Shown here: in pieces, positions 1 to 14,347 of the stretch
Numbering within the stretch: the stretch's first letter is position 1
Layout: each line of letters opens with the position of its first letter
From: Chromobotia macracanthus
Taxonomy: Eukaryota > Chordata > Actinopteri > Cypriniformes > Botiidae
Length of the DNA: 64,000 nt
Direction of reading: 5' to 3'
Assembly (NCBI GenBank): GCA_036877525.1
Contig: JAZGTH010000068.1
Coordinates: 5,634,501 to 5,698,500, forward strand
The notes under the pieces: model-generated
What the model was told of the DNA's origin: nothing
Databases searched by the model: none
Seen by the model: the letters and a program-made list of their open reading frames with translations, nothing else
Program-made: the position numbers and the translations under genes

Positions 1-1663
1 TAGCCGAATGAAGCACTTTCCATCAGTACAATACTTTTGTGTGCCTTTTGAAATCTGTGCAAATAATTGATGGGAAATGAACGTTTATCAGTAACTATAA
101 ACCAACATTTAATGCCATTTTATTTTAAGCTAATTTTGTAACACTGCTGTAGTTTATTCATTCATGTATTTTTTTCAATTTTGGTATTTACTAGGTGTTT
201 AAACTAGTTTATATTTAAACCATATATATATATATATATATATATTATCCACTAGCCATTCCGTGTTTTTTTTAATGAAGCTCTATTTTACCCTGTTCAT
301 GTAACTTTCCACCAGCACTTTCATTCTGTCCAGTTAAATCTCTGGCTTCTGCTGCTGAAGTGTTCATCATTCATAGCTCTGCTGATAGAGAGGTGATGAT
401 CTGAAGCAGGAGCTACACAGGAATAACAAGGTGCCCCATTATGGAAGCTGTTGATGTATTGCAGTGAGCGGCTGAAGGTACTACAATCACAGCTAACAGC
501 AGCTCCTCGTTACGTTTCAACACAAACAATTTTGACAAATTATAGCTTGAACACAATGAGATACAATCAATGTCTCTTTGTGCACATTCCCTCTTTCAGG
601 TGGCCATCTCACTGATCTACGGTCAGTGAACCAAAGATCATCACCTTCTATAATTCACTAGATGGATCTCTAACACATCGTAATAGTGTGTAGTCCAGAG
701 CAGAAGATTTGTCCTGCCTTGACTGATCTAGGATCTGTTTGTCATTTTTAATCGATCATCTGTTGGTGTATTTCAGCAATCCTACCATTGCTTTGTTGGA
801 GCAGGGGTGATGTAAAGCCCACCTCTGCCCTCAGATAATTGCACGTCGCTATGATGAAACGTTCTGTTAAATATAGGCAGGGTGTTATTACATGCTCCAT
901 CATCTGCCGGCTCAGAAGGGTTTTATATACCTGTCAGGAAATAATGGGATGGTTTTGAGTGTTTCCCTGCACAGGTGTCATTCTGTGCCAGGGTGCAGAA
1001 CTCGTCTTATACACAGAGAAAGGGCTTGTTTCAGCATCCTGTCTGGTCTTTCATTCTCTTCCTCCATTTTCCACTCCAGCGAGACTCTGAGAGAAACCGT
1101 GCACTTGGAAATCAAAGGAGAAGGAGAGCATGAGAGCTTTTGAGCAATCACTCTGACTCTTTGAGGAGATTGACTCCCATGCTGATGTTTTGTGTGTGTA
1201 GCGGCTGTTAGCTTCATCTAAAGAACATCTGCCTTCGTCTTTCCTCTTCTCACAATGAAGAGAATCTTGACTTGCTTTGATGAGCACATATGGCCGTGTG
1301 TTGTTGTCTGTAGAAAGCCATATTACAGTGTGGGCTGTTTTTGTCTGAGCATCAATGATCAATGAGTTTGTAATGTTTTTGGGGTCAGCCAAGTAAAATA
1401 ATAAGAGTTAAAGTATTTATATAAATACTTTAGTAAAGTATAATATAAATGAGATTTTCAAATGGGTTGTTGCATTTGTGTGATAAAAATGTTTTAATAT
1501 AGTGACTATAGTTGTTGGCACAAACAATTTCAGTCAAATGCAATGGGGTGCAACCAGTGGCAAGAATATTGGGTCAATTTTCAATGTTTTTGGTGTAAGT
1601 TATTAGCCATTGTTTTTACACCTGTGTGTTTCTGTGCATTTTGGTGTCTGTCTTTTCATCCAC
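1..1663. other. non-coding DNA with a (TA)n tract
   Basis: AT-rich sequence. A (TA)n microsatellite lies at about 222-245. The overlapping open frames near 890-1390 on both strands look like chance, with no domain or splice support. Confidence 0.6.
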
Positions 1664-1889
1664 TTAAAGGGATAGTTCACCCAAACATAAAATTTGTCCA
1701 ACATTTACTCACCCTCTTGTCATTTCAATTTTATGTGGCTTTCCATATATTGGAAGTCAACATTGGTTACCAACGTACTTCAAAATGTCATCTTTTGTGT
1801 TCCTCAGAAGAAGTCATACAGGTTTGGAATGACATGAGGGCGAAAAAATGACGGAAGAATTTTCAGTTGAGAGTGAACTATGTCTTTAA
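1664..1889. mobile_element. TTAA-ended MITE, copy 1
   Basis: It begins TTAAAGGGATAGTTCACCC and ends with the degraded inverted copy GAGTGAACTATGTCTTTAA, giving 226 bp bounded by TTAA at both ends. The internal TTTACTCACCCT and GTCATTTCAA stretches are the usual body of this abundant cyprinid element. TTAA ends suggest piggyBac-type mobilisation, but the family name is not certain. Confidence 0.75.
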
Positions 1890-2516
1890 TTGAATCGAGT
1901 CTCCCTCCTCCCACCTCTCCGCTTGATTTCAGTGTAATTTGCTCTGCGATTGATGCAGGACAGGTTAAATTGCAGCTGAGAGACGCTTTCACAATCTCTG
2001 TAATTGAACTAATTATTGGTAGCATCTGTCGCATGTTGAACAATACTGTGTAAACATTCACAAGTGAAATGATGAGAGACAACATCAGATCGAGTGCCTC
2101 TGACTAGTGTTTCTCAAACCGTCTGACGCATAAGAAGATGATAATTGCAACATGGTTTGCAATTCTAATTGATGGCACTTACACATTTACCTGCAGTGCC
2201 GCTATTGTTGGTGGTGATTGGATGGGCAATTTTGATGCTTGTGATTTGATAAATGCACAGCCATGTAGCATCACTCTTCAAGCTTTGATCACGAGGGGGA
2301 AATGTAGGTATGAAAAATGCTTTTCTTTCATCCTGTGAATATACTTAACTGGTTTCAGATGGTCTGCAATTGGCATAATTCAATTTGCTGTCCTGGCAAA
2401 ATGCTGAGGGAGAGTCGGCTTTTGTGTAAGTTTGCTGAGGAAGTGCATATATGAACCTGCTGAGATTTCAAAGTGTTACTTTGCAAAAAAATAAAGACAA
2501 ATTCTTTGCTAAAGTA

Positions 2517-2690
2517 CTTTGTACTGCGTTTGGATCTGTTAAACTCAGATAATGTATTAAAACCGGGTTTAGATCTATTCAAGTCAGATAATGTATTAAA
2601 ATCGGGTTTGGATCTATTCAAGTCAGATAATGTATTAAAACCGGGTTTGGATCTATTAAACTCTCAGAATGTATTAAAACCTTCTTTTGG
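2517..2690. repeat. 39-bp minisatellite, about four units
   Basis: The unit contains GATAATGTATTAAAACCGGG and TTTGGATCTATTCAAG. Because 39 is a multiple of three, the array stays open in a plus frame (13-residue repeats, core SDNVLKPGLDLF) and in a minus frame. I see no gene around it. Confidence 0.75.
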
Positions 2691-4155
2691 TCACATGCAG
2701 TTTAAATTATTTGCTGTAGTGCCATGAGCTTTATGTTTGGTCCCAGTTTGCAAATGAACAAACCAATGGGAAAATATTAAGCTATATAGTAAACCACTTT
2801 ATTTTCCAGTGTCATGCTCTATTAAAGCTGCAAATCACAAGAACAAAGTTCTTTCTGGTGGCTCTGCTCTTATCTGATGGAAGAAATCACATCATTGCTT
2901 CTTGTGTTGCCTAATGAGAGCAGTTTGTTGGGCTTACTATGGTGATTTAAAGCAAATGTGTTTCGTATTGCTGTGTACAAGGCCATATTTGGTGTGTGGC
3001 TGGGTCTCTGGTCTCTGATGCATCTGGATTCCATCAGATTAATGTTACGGCTTGTTAAAGTCACACTGACTGCATCAGATTGTTGACTTGTATTAGAAGG
3101 GGAAACTGGGACAAAGAAGTTTCTTATATTTCAGAACCCCAGTGTTAAGATCCAGTATTTATATCAGAGAGGATGAAATCTGAGGTTGAAACAGTCGATG
3201 TGGCGTGATCCTCATGCTGGTGGTTTTTTAGGCTGAGGACAGTTATCTGACGCAGAGATACTGTATTTATGCCTTTGGTAAATTGAAACACAAAGGGCCA
3301 CATTGATATTGGAGGAAACCCAACAGACAGGCATAGACTATCATCTTTGTTTTATCAGTTTGATCATGACAAATTTATGGTTCACATGTTTTTAAAAAGA
3401 CCAGCTGCATTTCAAATAAATGTAGAAAGTTAAAAGAAATCTTTGATAGCATTCTGTTCTAACCGACCGATAATAAATAGCCTCGATACACTAACAGACC
3501 TGGTGCACTAATATCTGCTGTCATTCTGCAATGAGCCGGGATGTAATGATCGGGATGTAGTTTCACTTTGCATGACCAAGCAACTGGAGAAAAATCACAG
3601 AACATGCACATGGCAGTTTAAGACATGTCCATATATACCTTCATAGAGAGAGCAGAACTGCTGTAAGCACTGCAATGGTGATCTCATTTCCTGTAAGAAG
3701 ATGCAGAGCGTGTTGGGCACCAGCCATCTCCATGACCTGCAGGCAGTAAACATGGCCCAGCAGAAGCCTTTGTGTCAGGCAGTGATCAGTGCATGTGAGC
3801 CTCGATATTGACCTGAGAAGATTTCTGTTTGCTGCAGTAGCCGGACCGACGCTCGTCCGCAGCACATGCATCACTGTAATTACAGGGCCGGGCATGGCCG
3901 GTTATTAGTTTAGGGAATGTCAGGGGTGTACATCAAACCCAATTTGCTCCCTGGCTTGAGAGGTCACCCATCTTCCTCTCTCTCACTGCCTCAGAGCTTT
4001 GCTCTCTGTGTTTCTCTCTCCGACCAGCATGTTGCAGTTCTGTTCTGCTGTAATGGCTTGCAGTATTGCTTTATTGTCTGAGGACCTGCTGTGCATCATG
4101 CAGGTTTTCAGGATCTAATGCTGAATGATCTTTATAAAATCTGAATGTATTATTT
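2691..4155. other. non-coding DNA
   Basis: Mixed-composition sequence. No exon, RNA gene or recognisable element was found. The minus frame at 3641-3895 has no recognisable domain. Confidence 0.5.
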
Positions 4156-4405
4156 GGTATTTTAGTAACACTTCGCAATAAGGTTGTATACCTTAACCAA
4201 AATGTAACTTACTGCTGTAAAAGTATTGCTCATCATTAGTTCGTATTAACTGTTAACAAATGTTAATGTTAATTTCTTTATATATTTAGCATAATACATC
4301 TTTTACATTTAAAGTTGTGTATATTTACATGCATTTATGCATTATGAACTAACAATAAACAAGATTAATAATTCACAATAGCCAATATTAATAAATGCTG
4401 TTTAA
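4156..4405. mobile_element. degraded DNA-transposon-like repeat (TTAACAAATGTTAATG type)
   Basis: AGTAACACTTCGCAATAAGG at one end, then alternating GTTAACAAATGTTAATGTTA, GCATTATGAACTAACAATAA and ATTAATAAATGCTGT. These are motifs of a very common fish non-autonomous element, here clearly decayed. Confidence 0.55.
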
Positions 4406-5989
4406 AGTATTCTTTTTCTTATTGTTAAATCCTGCGTGTCCTGAAGATTACACTTATATTATCAGAAGAGCAGTGGAAACTGATATCATATTCATGTTAT
4501 GAATAGTTGTACTCTGAAAGGCCTGAGATGAACTGTAATTTGTGTAGTAAAACAGAACTTGGCACTTTGTGCAGTGCACTCCATGCCCATTGGTTCATGT
4601 AGGTTAAGACTATGCAAGTGTGGGTGTGTTTTCAGGTTTGTCTGTGTTGTGATTTGTTAGTGTTTGTGTGTTTCCCTTTAAGGTGATAAAGAACTGTGTG
4701 CAAAAGTTCAGTAGCATCACCCAGTCTCAGAGAAACCAATAACTTGATAACAGTTCTGAGGATTCCACTGATTACTTGTCTGTCTGTCTGTCTGACATTA
4801 ACTTTTAACCCCAGATGTCCAGTTTTAATGTCATGGGGCCCTTCAGTCCTGTAATTCCTACTGATGTTTCACTTGACCAGAACATGACATAAAGCTCCAA
4901 TCAGCTGCTTCATAAACTGTTTTGTCTGTTTTTACACTTTCCTTTGAAGCCGTGCTTTATGTAAATCCAGTGCTCCACTGATGTATGCTGCCAGGTGGTC
5001 TCAAAGGCAGCCAGTGGAGCTGCCATCTCTGTGATAGCTGATTGAAAGCTTGACAGTTGCCCTGGAGCCTGGAGGGGGTAAATGGGAGCTGGGAGAGGGA
5101 CTCCCTCCCCAGTTGTGAGCGCTCCTGCATGGATCAGAGGAATGCTCCAGATGGTGGACTAGGGGTGTTAAGGAATTATGGGCCATCATATGTCTCTAGA
5201 GGTCCCTGACAGGCACCTCTAAAGATGTATGGAGTAACTTACTCCTGTCCTGACCACTGCAGGCGAGAGTGTTTCATATGCAGGAGGACACTACTGTCAC
5301 CAGTCCACGTCCTTTTACTTTGCAAATGTTGTCGCTGGCCGGAGGTCAAAAGGGACGTGAACATTCACCACATGGAGGCACTTGTCAGTTATTTTTAACA
5401 GCAGAGTCCAATTTCTGGCCCAGTGGAACCAATAAGCCACCTTGTAGGGGTGACTAGAGAAAGATGCCAGCATCATTATTTTATTTTTACACAGAGATTG
5501 GTAGATCTGTTAGTAAAATCTGTTGACTTTTTATAATCCTTGTTGCATTATGTGCCAAAGGTAACAGTTGAAAAATGAAGAAAAAAGCTTTTATCCTGGT
5601 CTAATAATAATAGTGTAACATTATCTTATATCGGAACTCTCATTTATCAATACATAACTGAGACAACTGCTTTAAGACATTTTAAATGGCATATTTACTT
5701 ATAAACCAGATCCATGTGGGACTAGTTAAAGTAAATTCATATGAACTCCTTGTGAATATAATAATCATCAAATCTAAATATATGTTAAACACTGTCAGTG
5801 TTGCCATGACAAATTAATGTGTGTCATGTTAATTTATGTTAATTGATTCCACTCGTTTGTTAATCTGTCTGTTTTGATCACTCTTTTGGAGTTACATAGG
5901 ACAGAATTATAACATTATGATATCAAACTAGATTTGATATTTCTGAAGAAAATGTGAGTGGTGCTTGCTGTGGCAAAACTCAGGTTACA
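4406..5989. other. non-coding DNA with a short (CTGT)n
   Basis: A (CTGT)n tract lies at about 4778-4794. Nothing else could be assigned; the short frames at 5001-5457 look like chance. Confidence 0.5.
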
Positions 5990-6445
5990 ATGTCAGTGAT
6001 GTTAACATGTTTTAACATGATGCTAGCCTGACTTAGCATGATGCTAGCCTGACTTAGCATGATGTTAGCATGTTAGCATAATGCTAACATGATTTAACAT
6101 GATAGATATACTAAAATATGGCTTATTCATGTTAGGAGGTTGCTAGGGTGATCTAAAAGGTTGCTAGGGTGTAGGTAGACAGTTAACAGAGTAAAATCAA
6201 TAGACAAATGTGTGTGTGTGAATCAAAAGAGCCAACTCCCATGTTTCTATGATGTTCTGGTGCTGAGATGTAGCTAATTCATGTTGGTTGCTAGGGTGCT
6301 GTAAATGGTTGCTAGGGCATGTCTGGACAGTTTGTATGGTAATAATTAAAGACTACATGGCAGTCTGTCAAGTCAAAGACTACATGGCAAGTCAATGGGG
6401 TGGTTGCTAGGGTACTGTAACTGGTTGCTAGGGCGTGGATATGAA
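5990..6445. repeat. TTGCTAGGG and GCTAGC-rich repeat block
   Basis: Two direct copies of ATGATGCTAGCCTGACTTAG are followed by palindromic ATGTTAGCAT and ATGCTAACAT motifs (6000-6110). Then come at least six copies of GGTTGCTAGGG in three pairs (6135-6170, 6285-6318, 6401-6435). This is a well-known type of interspersed cyprinid repeat. Confidence 0.65.
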
Positions 6446-6449
6446 GCTG

Positions 6450-9400
6450 CTTACTAAGCAGAACGATATGAGCCCACCCCCAAGTCTTTACAACATTCTG
6501 ATGTGTAGATATATAACATTCATGACATTCATGAGTCAATGACAAACCGATCGGGACGAGTTACGTACCGACCAATATTTTGTCCAGAAGAAGTATGCAG
6601 GAAAATAATACTGATCACCACTAATAAGATGCATTAACTGTATAAAATGTTGTTATCGTTACATTTCATTGTTACATTTTAGCATCTGTCCAAACATAAA
6701 ACGTGTTTTAAGAACATTAAACTACTAACATAAAACCTCACAGCGCACAGTCACTCATTTTGCTAAACCTCAATCAGTTAGTAATATCAGTACCTGTCAG
6801 TTATTTGTTGTTTTATCTCAAGGCAGAACACTGAGGTCTTTCAGCATGAGCTGCGGTGTGTAAGCTGTATGTATACTGCTGAGAAGGGGCTGTTTGTGTG
6901 GTTTGTGTGTAAATATTCTTGGTATGCAGATTGTTGGCTGCGAGTCCCTCTGCAGTCAGGAGAAGTTGTTTACTATGAATTCTGACCTTCTGCACGTGGT
7001 GAGGCTGCAGACAGCAACTGGCCTCGCCAAGGGAACTAGTGCCGTGAGATTTATGTGTGTTTTTCACAGGTTGTTTTTCCTACATCCCTGCTGGCAACAA
7101 CTCCTGCTTTGCAAGTATAACTAGGAAGTTACATTCAGAGAATATTGATTCAGAGCCAATATTACCAAAACAAGCCTCTTAAGTCTTTATAAGACATGGC
7201 CACCATGTCTAAAATCACTTCTAGCATGTCATTAGTGTGTTTATGTGTTTTAAACTTTCCACTGAAGTCTTCAGTGTGTGTGTCTGACACTAAGATGCAG
7301 TACACCGGTATGATGATGCCCACAGATGTATTTCACTTCACAGTGTGACTGTCTGAACACAACAGGCTGCCAGTGTTTCATAGCTGTATATATTCACCTC
7401 TTCACCAGCGTGTTGTTTCTAAAGTGGGGCTCTAGGTAGCACAGCCCCAGAACGTTCAGTTGTAATGGGTTTTATTTTTGTTCATAATATTTTTATTCAG
7501 ATAAAGAAATGTAGTCACAATGATAAAAGAACATTATACATGGTAGATATGTATGTAACATACACTGCACGGCTCTCTGGCATACTTGATTCTGACTGGT
7601 CAGTTTAGCTGGGTACTGCGAGTGGTACTACTTATGTTAAATGTATCTATTTGTTGATGAATTTGTTACAAATTCAAAATAGCTACTAAAATATTTCAAA
7701 TCAATATTCAAATTGTGCCCAATTGTTTACTCATGGCAATTTGCCATGTAATTGCTGGGATAATGTAAATATTCCTTACATATGTTGGTTGACTTTCTGT
7801 GTTGTCCAGTTATAGTCAAGCGTTACGGCCCCCAGTGGCTTTTCACATTAATCCATCCTTTTATAAGCAGGAACTCTGTATTCAGACGTCCTCCTCATCC
7901 TTTGAAGTCCTCTTCTATTGTGAAGGTACAACAGCTTTCATCTTCACACATTGTCGCATTAATTGGACTGTATGAGAGTGAGGATCTAAGATCACAAAAC
8001 ATGAAAGTAACACAGGGAGAAAAAAGCGAATCTATAGGTGACTGTAAATGAGTCTATAGGGCCTGCCTGCTGCTGATCCTGACTGTGTCGAATGTAGACA
8101 AGCATCTCTAGATCTCTGCTGTGGCAAGACAAATAACTCGAACCTGCAGCAGGTGGTGAGTCCATCAGTTCAGAGCCTCCGGAGTAAGATTCTTTTTTTG
8201 GCAGGGTTTTATCAGCAGTTTAGCTCACATCTGTCTTGGTCTGCAAGACAGACTGTCGTTGACAGTCAATTTATTGGAGAGAGTGTGAAGTGTGAAGGTT
8301 ACCTTAACAAATAATTACAAAGAATAAAGAACAAATAAAAGTAATAGTTTTGTATGAAACATCAGCGGAATTCCAGCGGGATATTGGAATTCCACTTGTC
8401 CTGCCAAATTAGTGGACAGAAAGCAAATGTTGTATAAATATGTTTGAAACACACCAAAACAATCTTACATGTGTTTTATGTTAGTTACTAAGATGTGTTT
8501 AACTATCAAAACAGTCTCTGCAGTACTCCTCACAGAATATAACGTTTCTTCTGGACTATAAAGACATCTTTAAGAAGAGCTTTCTGTCTGGTTCTCCTGA
8601 GGCCAGCTCAAAGCTCTCCACTGATGGTTAAAAGACTTCACGCAGTCTGTTAGGTTGCATCATCTTGAGACAATCTGTAGACCTGCCAGGTTTTCAGAAG
8701 AATATGGTGCTTTCTGAGGTGAAGAGTTAATTTAATAGGGTTGAGCATCACGTAATCTTTCGTTGTCTCTTCACAGCGTACTGTTTATAGTCTGAAATGA
8801 AATAAAGATGATGAAATGTGTCTAGCAAGACAGTTAAACGAAACAGTCTTTGCTTGGCAAACGTGTTGATTCCTGATATATGGTGAAACATTTAGGAGGC
8901 AATGCTGTTTTGAAGTGATGGACTTTCACTGTTAGTCTCCAGTGTGGAGGTTGATGAAGGAAGTAGACATACTATGTGTGAGTATTGTGTTAGAAAATCA
9001 AACAAATTGCTCTTATTTGGCAGAATGTTGACCAATTATTGTCTTTACTTGAAGTACCACAATTATATCTATTATTTTATTTTAAAAAACAATTAACACA
9101 TGTATTTTATGTGCATTAAAAGCTGTGTTTGCTGTGTCATAGAATGTAGCCCCCTCCTCACGCATTATTATTGAGTTTGTGATGTAATGTATCTTTCACT
9201 GCTATGAGATTTTCTGTTTCTGTGATGTAGGTGTGAGCTCCTCTATTTGTCTCTGGATAATTGTTTGTCAAGTGGCTTGTTTCTTTCTCTTATGCCTTGC
9301 TGGGGGGGTTGGGACAATATTTCATCATAAGTCTCCAGTTCATTTCCCATTTTCAAGCTGTTTCGGCTTCATTCTCCACTGTGGCCACAATAACAACAGG

Positions 9401-10617
9401 GAATCCCATGAACCAATTTGAATTTAAAGTGAATTTTCACTCAGTTGTCCTTCATGGAGTGTCACGGCTGGTGTTGAATGAAGGGACACTTACAGCTGAA
9501 TTCTTGATGTTATGGGAAAGTCTTTAACCTCACATATGTGCCTTCTTTCCTAAATATTTGTTTCGAATGAGTGCTGGTCAGATTACCTTCTGTTCACATG
9601 ATTTTATATTGCCAGCAGCCTGTGATTGTTTTTATTTTTTGGAGATCATGCACAGATATTTTGCTTATTCAGCAGACTAAAGTCTTTTAACACTCAGTGT
9701 TATTGTGCACCTTCCAAACTCTCTCTTCACAAAGTTTTAGTTGAAAATACAGAAATGGTCAAGTTAAGTTTTGATTGGTTAACCTAATTTCAAAATAAAT
9801 GGAAGATATAGTGAAACCTAGAGAAAATGTTTAAATGATGAGTTTGCATGTAATGTCATATGATCATAAACGGTTTTGATTTATTCCAAAGATCTCTAGA
9901 GGATGTTTAGACAAAGAGCAGTTATTGTACAGTACATGTGCTTTGCACTGGACGCATCAATACATTATTTCAGTTATTCATCTGGATTGTTCAGTGGTAA
10001 TACAGTTTGGGCTTAACTCAGCAAAATGGACATACAGACATACAATACAATATGAAAATACAATTTTTAAATTCTGTAAGTGTTTTCGTAACCCCACATG
10101 TCTGTATATTGTTTTATAGTATGGTCATTTTTTCAGCTTCACTGTGTGAATGGGCAAAGTGTCTCATGAATTCCAGGTGGATCCCGTTTGCTCATAGAAA
10201 GGCAGGAGTTAAAAGGGACAATGATTTTTGTGCATGGAAAGACAGATGGGAAACACATGTGGATGGACAAGCTTGATTTCCTGTGATGATGTTTCCATCC
10301 TTGCACAATGTCTGGAGGAAAACAGTCTCTCTTCTTCTCTCTACCTCAGTGCACAGGCAGTGATATGTGATGTTATATAGTACATGCTCTGCTGAAAGTG
10401 GACTGACAGATGTTTTGTCTTAAAGCTTCACCTCCTTTACTTTTCCACTCGGGACACAGTCGTCTAAATTCAGCTTTTAAAGTAGACCTGTTGTTCCAGT
10501 GGTTTTTAAAGCTCAGGTCGCATATTAATTTAGTGTGATTATTTACAAAGAAAAATGCACACATTTTTGTAATTCATTATGCCCTCGGACCTTTTGTACA
10601 TTGCCATTAAAATGTCT
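6450..10617. other. non-coding DNA
   Basis: 4.2 kb with no supportable gene. The frames at 6813-7124, 7782-8051, 9233-9527 and 10007-10276 lack domains, splice context and homologies I recognise. AT-rich tracts are frequent. Confidence 0.5.
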
Positions 10618-10712
10618 TTAGAACCTTAGCAAATATTAAAATATACAGTTAATTGTGATTAATGTAGCATGTTATGCGATTAGTTTGATTAAATTCATTA
10701 CAGCCCTGTTAA
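10618..10712. mobile_element. degraded ACAGCCCTG / GATTAAT MITE fragment
   Basis: TTAATTGTGATTAATG and TGCGATTAG precede CATTACAGCCCTG. This resembles one end of a common fish element that begins GGGCTGT and carries GATTAATCGCGATTAAT. Confidence 0.45.
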
Positions 10713-13700
10713 TAATGCAATATTTTTTGTCACAATATTTTTACATGTAATTATTTATAGTCATGGGAACATGTATGTCAAGCATTGTGGAAATGATCAA
10801 TATTTTGTTAAAACTTTACTATCTGTTACATGCACAATCACTGTCTGTGTTTCATGAATGAAACGAGGCAGGAAATTCAGTTAGCATACATTTTAGCTAC
10901 AGGATAAGAGCATGATAACATTTGCTCGGCAATTTCCTGCATCCTTCTCTAGCAGGCCTAGTGGACCGTGAGCAAGCATACTTTAGCCACCTTTAGCCAC
11001 TGTTGGCTCATTTTCTCATACTTGAGGCTGCGAGCACTTATATAGCAGTTAGATACGCTGGAGGTGAGGTATGTCATCTGGAACAATTTCACACTTAAAC
11101 GTATCCCAGAGTTCCATGTGTGCCCACTAAATCAAGTCTTTGGCTGCCCACGCTACAAATTGGTCATAAGTCCGCTGTAATGGGGACCATGTGAGGCCCT
11201 TGGCATTCTTCAGACTGCCTCTTCTGTGAGCCTGTGAAGGCGAGTAGTGGGAGAAAAATTGGCAGTGTTGAGAACAGGACTTGCACACTAACTGGTGTGA
11301 ATGTATAGAATGAAGAAACTGATGAAATGCATGTCATGTTATTAAGCACTAGCCCAGTCAAGACTGTATTTGGCCTTTTCATGACATACAGATGCTCTAC
11401 AGCTGCAAAGCTTCACGGAAGTTCATTTTTTCATTGTCTAACCTTTAACAACACCTTTCAATGCTTTATTAACACATCATTAATCAATACTTATTCAGTT
11501 ATACACATCTATTTGTTATTTTGTCACTGTGCATGAAAGATACAGAACTGTGTGGCTATTGTTAAAGTATTCTGAGGTTTGATGTTCTGCTCAATTAAAG
11601 GATTAGATGTTTCCAGATGTTTTTTTGGAGAAAAGACCATCCAGACCTCACCACACTAAGGCCAGTTTCTGCTTGAGCCAGACTGTGTTGTAAAATCCTT
11701 GATTTCACAGCACAAAACTAGTTTCAGATCTCAGATACTTTGTGGTCTCAGTCTGCTGGTGTCCTTCAAAATCATGTAGAGATTTGTATTCTGTTCACTC
11801 TGAGCTGCTCTGTGGCTTTCTAAAAACAGAGACCCTGTGATGTTCTGCTTAGACCAGCAAAACATTTCTGTAACAAGCAGGTATAAAGATCCCTGTGGCT
11901 CTTTCATCCATCACCTGCATTCTGCTTCTCTGCTTGTTGCTGATGGTTGTTTTCTTCTTCTCTGGCTTCCTGTAGTGCACCCTAGGGTCCAGACACAGCC
12001 AGCTGTTCAAACACCTGCCTGGGGCGAGGCAGACCTCAAGCCTCATCTCTGTCCTTGATTTGGATCCAGAGAGCCATGAATCCCATGACCAACCCATGAG
12101 CGACCCACGCTCAGCTGTGCAGGCCGGCCACTGCTGCTCCGGTCTGAAGAGAGATACTGTTTTGATCTGCTGACCCTCAGCCGCAGTGTTCTGGGTGAGG
12201 TGCATCAGCTCTTCTCTCTGATTCATGCAGTGTCAATGAAACCCCAAACATCCGTCAGGAGAGCTCTGGTTGTGCTTCTGAGCGTTTAGACTGTAGTGGT
12301 TCAGAGGCTTCGCGTGTTGTGGAAACTGATACATTAGTTCTTGACAGAGAGCCTGCCTGAGGGCTTCTGGGATATGGTAACAGAATCCACACTGTGGATG
12401 AGCATGAGGAATGCAAAGACAGTAGACAGTATTACTGCCACAGAAAGTATCCCTGTTACTTTTCTTTATTTATTTATGTTCCAGTCAAATTATATAGATT
12501 TGATATGTTTTATATTCTATATATTCTAGTTTTATAATCATGCACATGATTGTTTACTTCAGGCATTACATGTCATTTGTAGTAAAAGTCAACAACTAAT
12601 CTAGTAAACTAAATGCTTATAGTATGAACAAGATTAATACACAAGCTAGAACAGGAGTGAAATGAATTGAAGGATTTTTTTTATTAAGATGAGAAACACT
12701 TTGTGATGTATTTGAAGACATGCAGACACAGTCCAAATGTACCTACTGCAAATAAATAAACATGTTGGCCCTTCGTCAGTGCATTAACATCAGAATGGAG
12801 AAAACTGTTTCCTCTCATACCCCTGACTCATCACGCACTGCAAAGCAATCTATATGTCACGCTGAGAAATTGAGGCCTTTCTGCGTATCTGCCCCCAAAA
12901 TTGACTATTGTCCTGGTGATGTTGTGAAAATTGGGGGACACTGAGCCTCAGGATCCCTGTGGACCTCCTCAGCTGTACCCCAAAGCCAGACCTACATTAA
13001 CCCCTTGTAACTCTCATCTCCTCCATCACAGGGCTGGGGGCTCCAGCGTGTGCTACATTATTCATGTCCTGTTGAAGTGATACGCCATCTACCTGTGACC
13101 AAACATAATGAATTCTGACACTGTTTAGAATTCTAACAGAAAAACCCAGAGGAACAGATAACAGACACACCCCTCTGACAATGAGCGGCGAGAGCTAATA
13201 TTTCTGGAGAACTGTCATACATTAAATCATGCAGAATGTAATAGTGTTTTTTTACTAGTTTTTTAGTGATTTAGTTATTTTAAACGAGTTACCTAACTTA
13301 CAATAAGATAAAAACATATAAACCCAACTAAAGCTTAAAGTTATATTTAGTTAAAGCTTATATATGTCTAATGTTTATAATCTTAGAAGTCCAGATTGAG
13401 TAGAAGTTAGCTTCGTGTAGAGATCTGAGGTATTGGAAAAAGGCAGCATCTGTTAAGAGTATCTCAGAAAAGCCCACAGCCTCAGCATGAGAGACCACGA
13501 GGAGGGGGCTGGTGGTCTGTTGTCCTCACACAGGCTGCCCTTTTCTGCCTGAGAGGAGATGCACATACCAAGAACTTCATCAAGAGTGGAAGACATCCAT
13601 CATTCGCCCCTGCACCATTATAAACAACCCCAGACCCAGCCACAGAGAACCCCAGATGGTGTACCACCTCCACCCTGACAAGATAGATGTTCCAGCTTCT

Positions 13701-14347
13701 TGGAACGGCCGTTCAGTGAGGGCAGACACAGCAGCCCATCTGCTGGTGGATTAAGACAAGAGCGCATTTATTTTAATATTTAGATGTTCATACACAAAGT
13801 GGTATTAGCCATTTGGAGGGCGTGTCCCCCCGGCACTGTATGTAATTTCAGTAAATGGCTGCGTATAATGAAAGATCTCACAGCGCTAACACAATCACCC
13901 CTGTTGCTAAGTAATCACACGTTTAATATGCAACCATATGCAGCAACAATAAGTTGCAACAGGGGTTGTTGGATAATAATTACATAATTACTTTTGCTGG
14001 ATTTCAATTACACTTTAAACAATCTGCTGGAACACATGAAGATGATGATATGTGAAGTTACAATCTAGCATGCAAATGTTTGAAATGAAGGATGAGTTAA
14101 TTTTGCAGGGGCACAGATTGTATGAAGTGCATGATTTTCACTGCCGCCTCCATTCAGATCAAACAAGCGGATGCGACTCCTCAGATGCCACAGTGGGGAG
14201 GAAGAAGCGTTGTTGTGCTGTGAGGAGGGACAGGATGGCTGTGAAGTGAACCTCAGAAATGACCTGCTATTAAAACAGATCCAAAGGCAGTAGTGATGAG
14301 TTCTTCTGTAGAGCATCCCACTCATCTAAAAAACTGAAGGTTTTTAG
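10713..14347. other. non-coding DNA with a candidate conserved block
   Basis: No exon could be supported. The 125-residue minus frame at 11849-12226 has no recognised domain. Blocks at about 11960-12240 and 13440-13990 are GC-richer and repeat-free, the second including TTAGCCATTTGGAGGGCGTG and AAATGGCTGCGTATAATG. They are possible conserved regulatory DNA, judged by composition only. Confidence 0.4.

Noticed and set aside
11849..12226. 125-residue minus-strand frame in a GC-richer block
   Set aside because: Composition explains the lack of stops, and no family features are seen.
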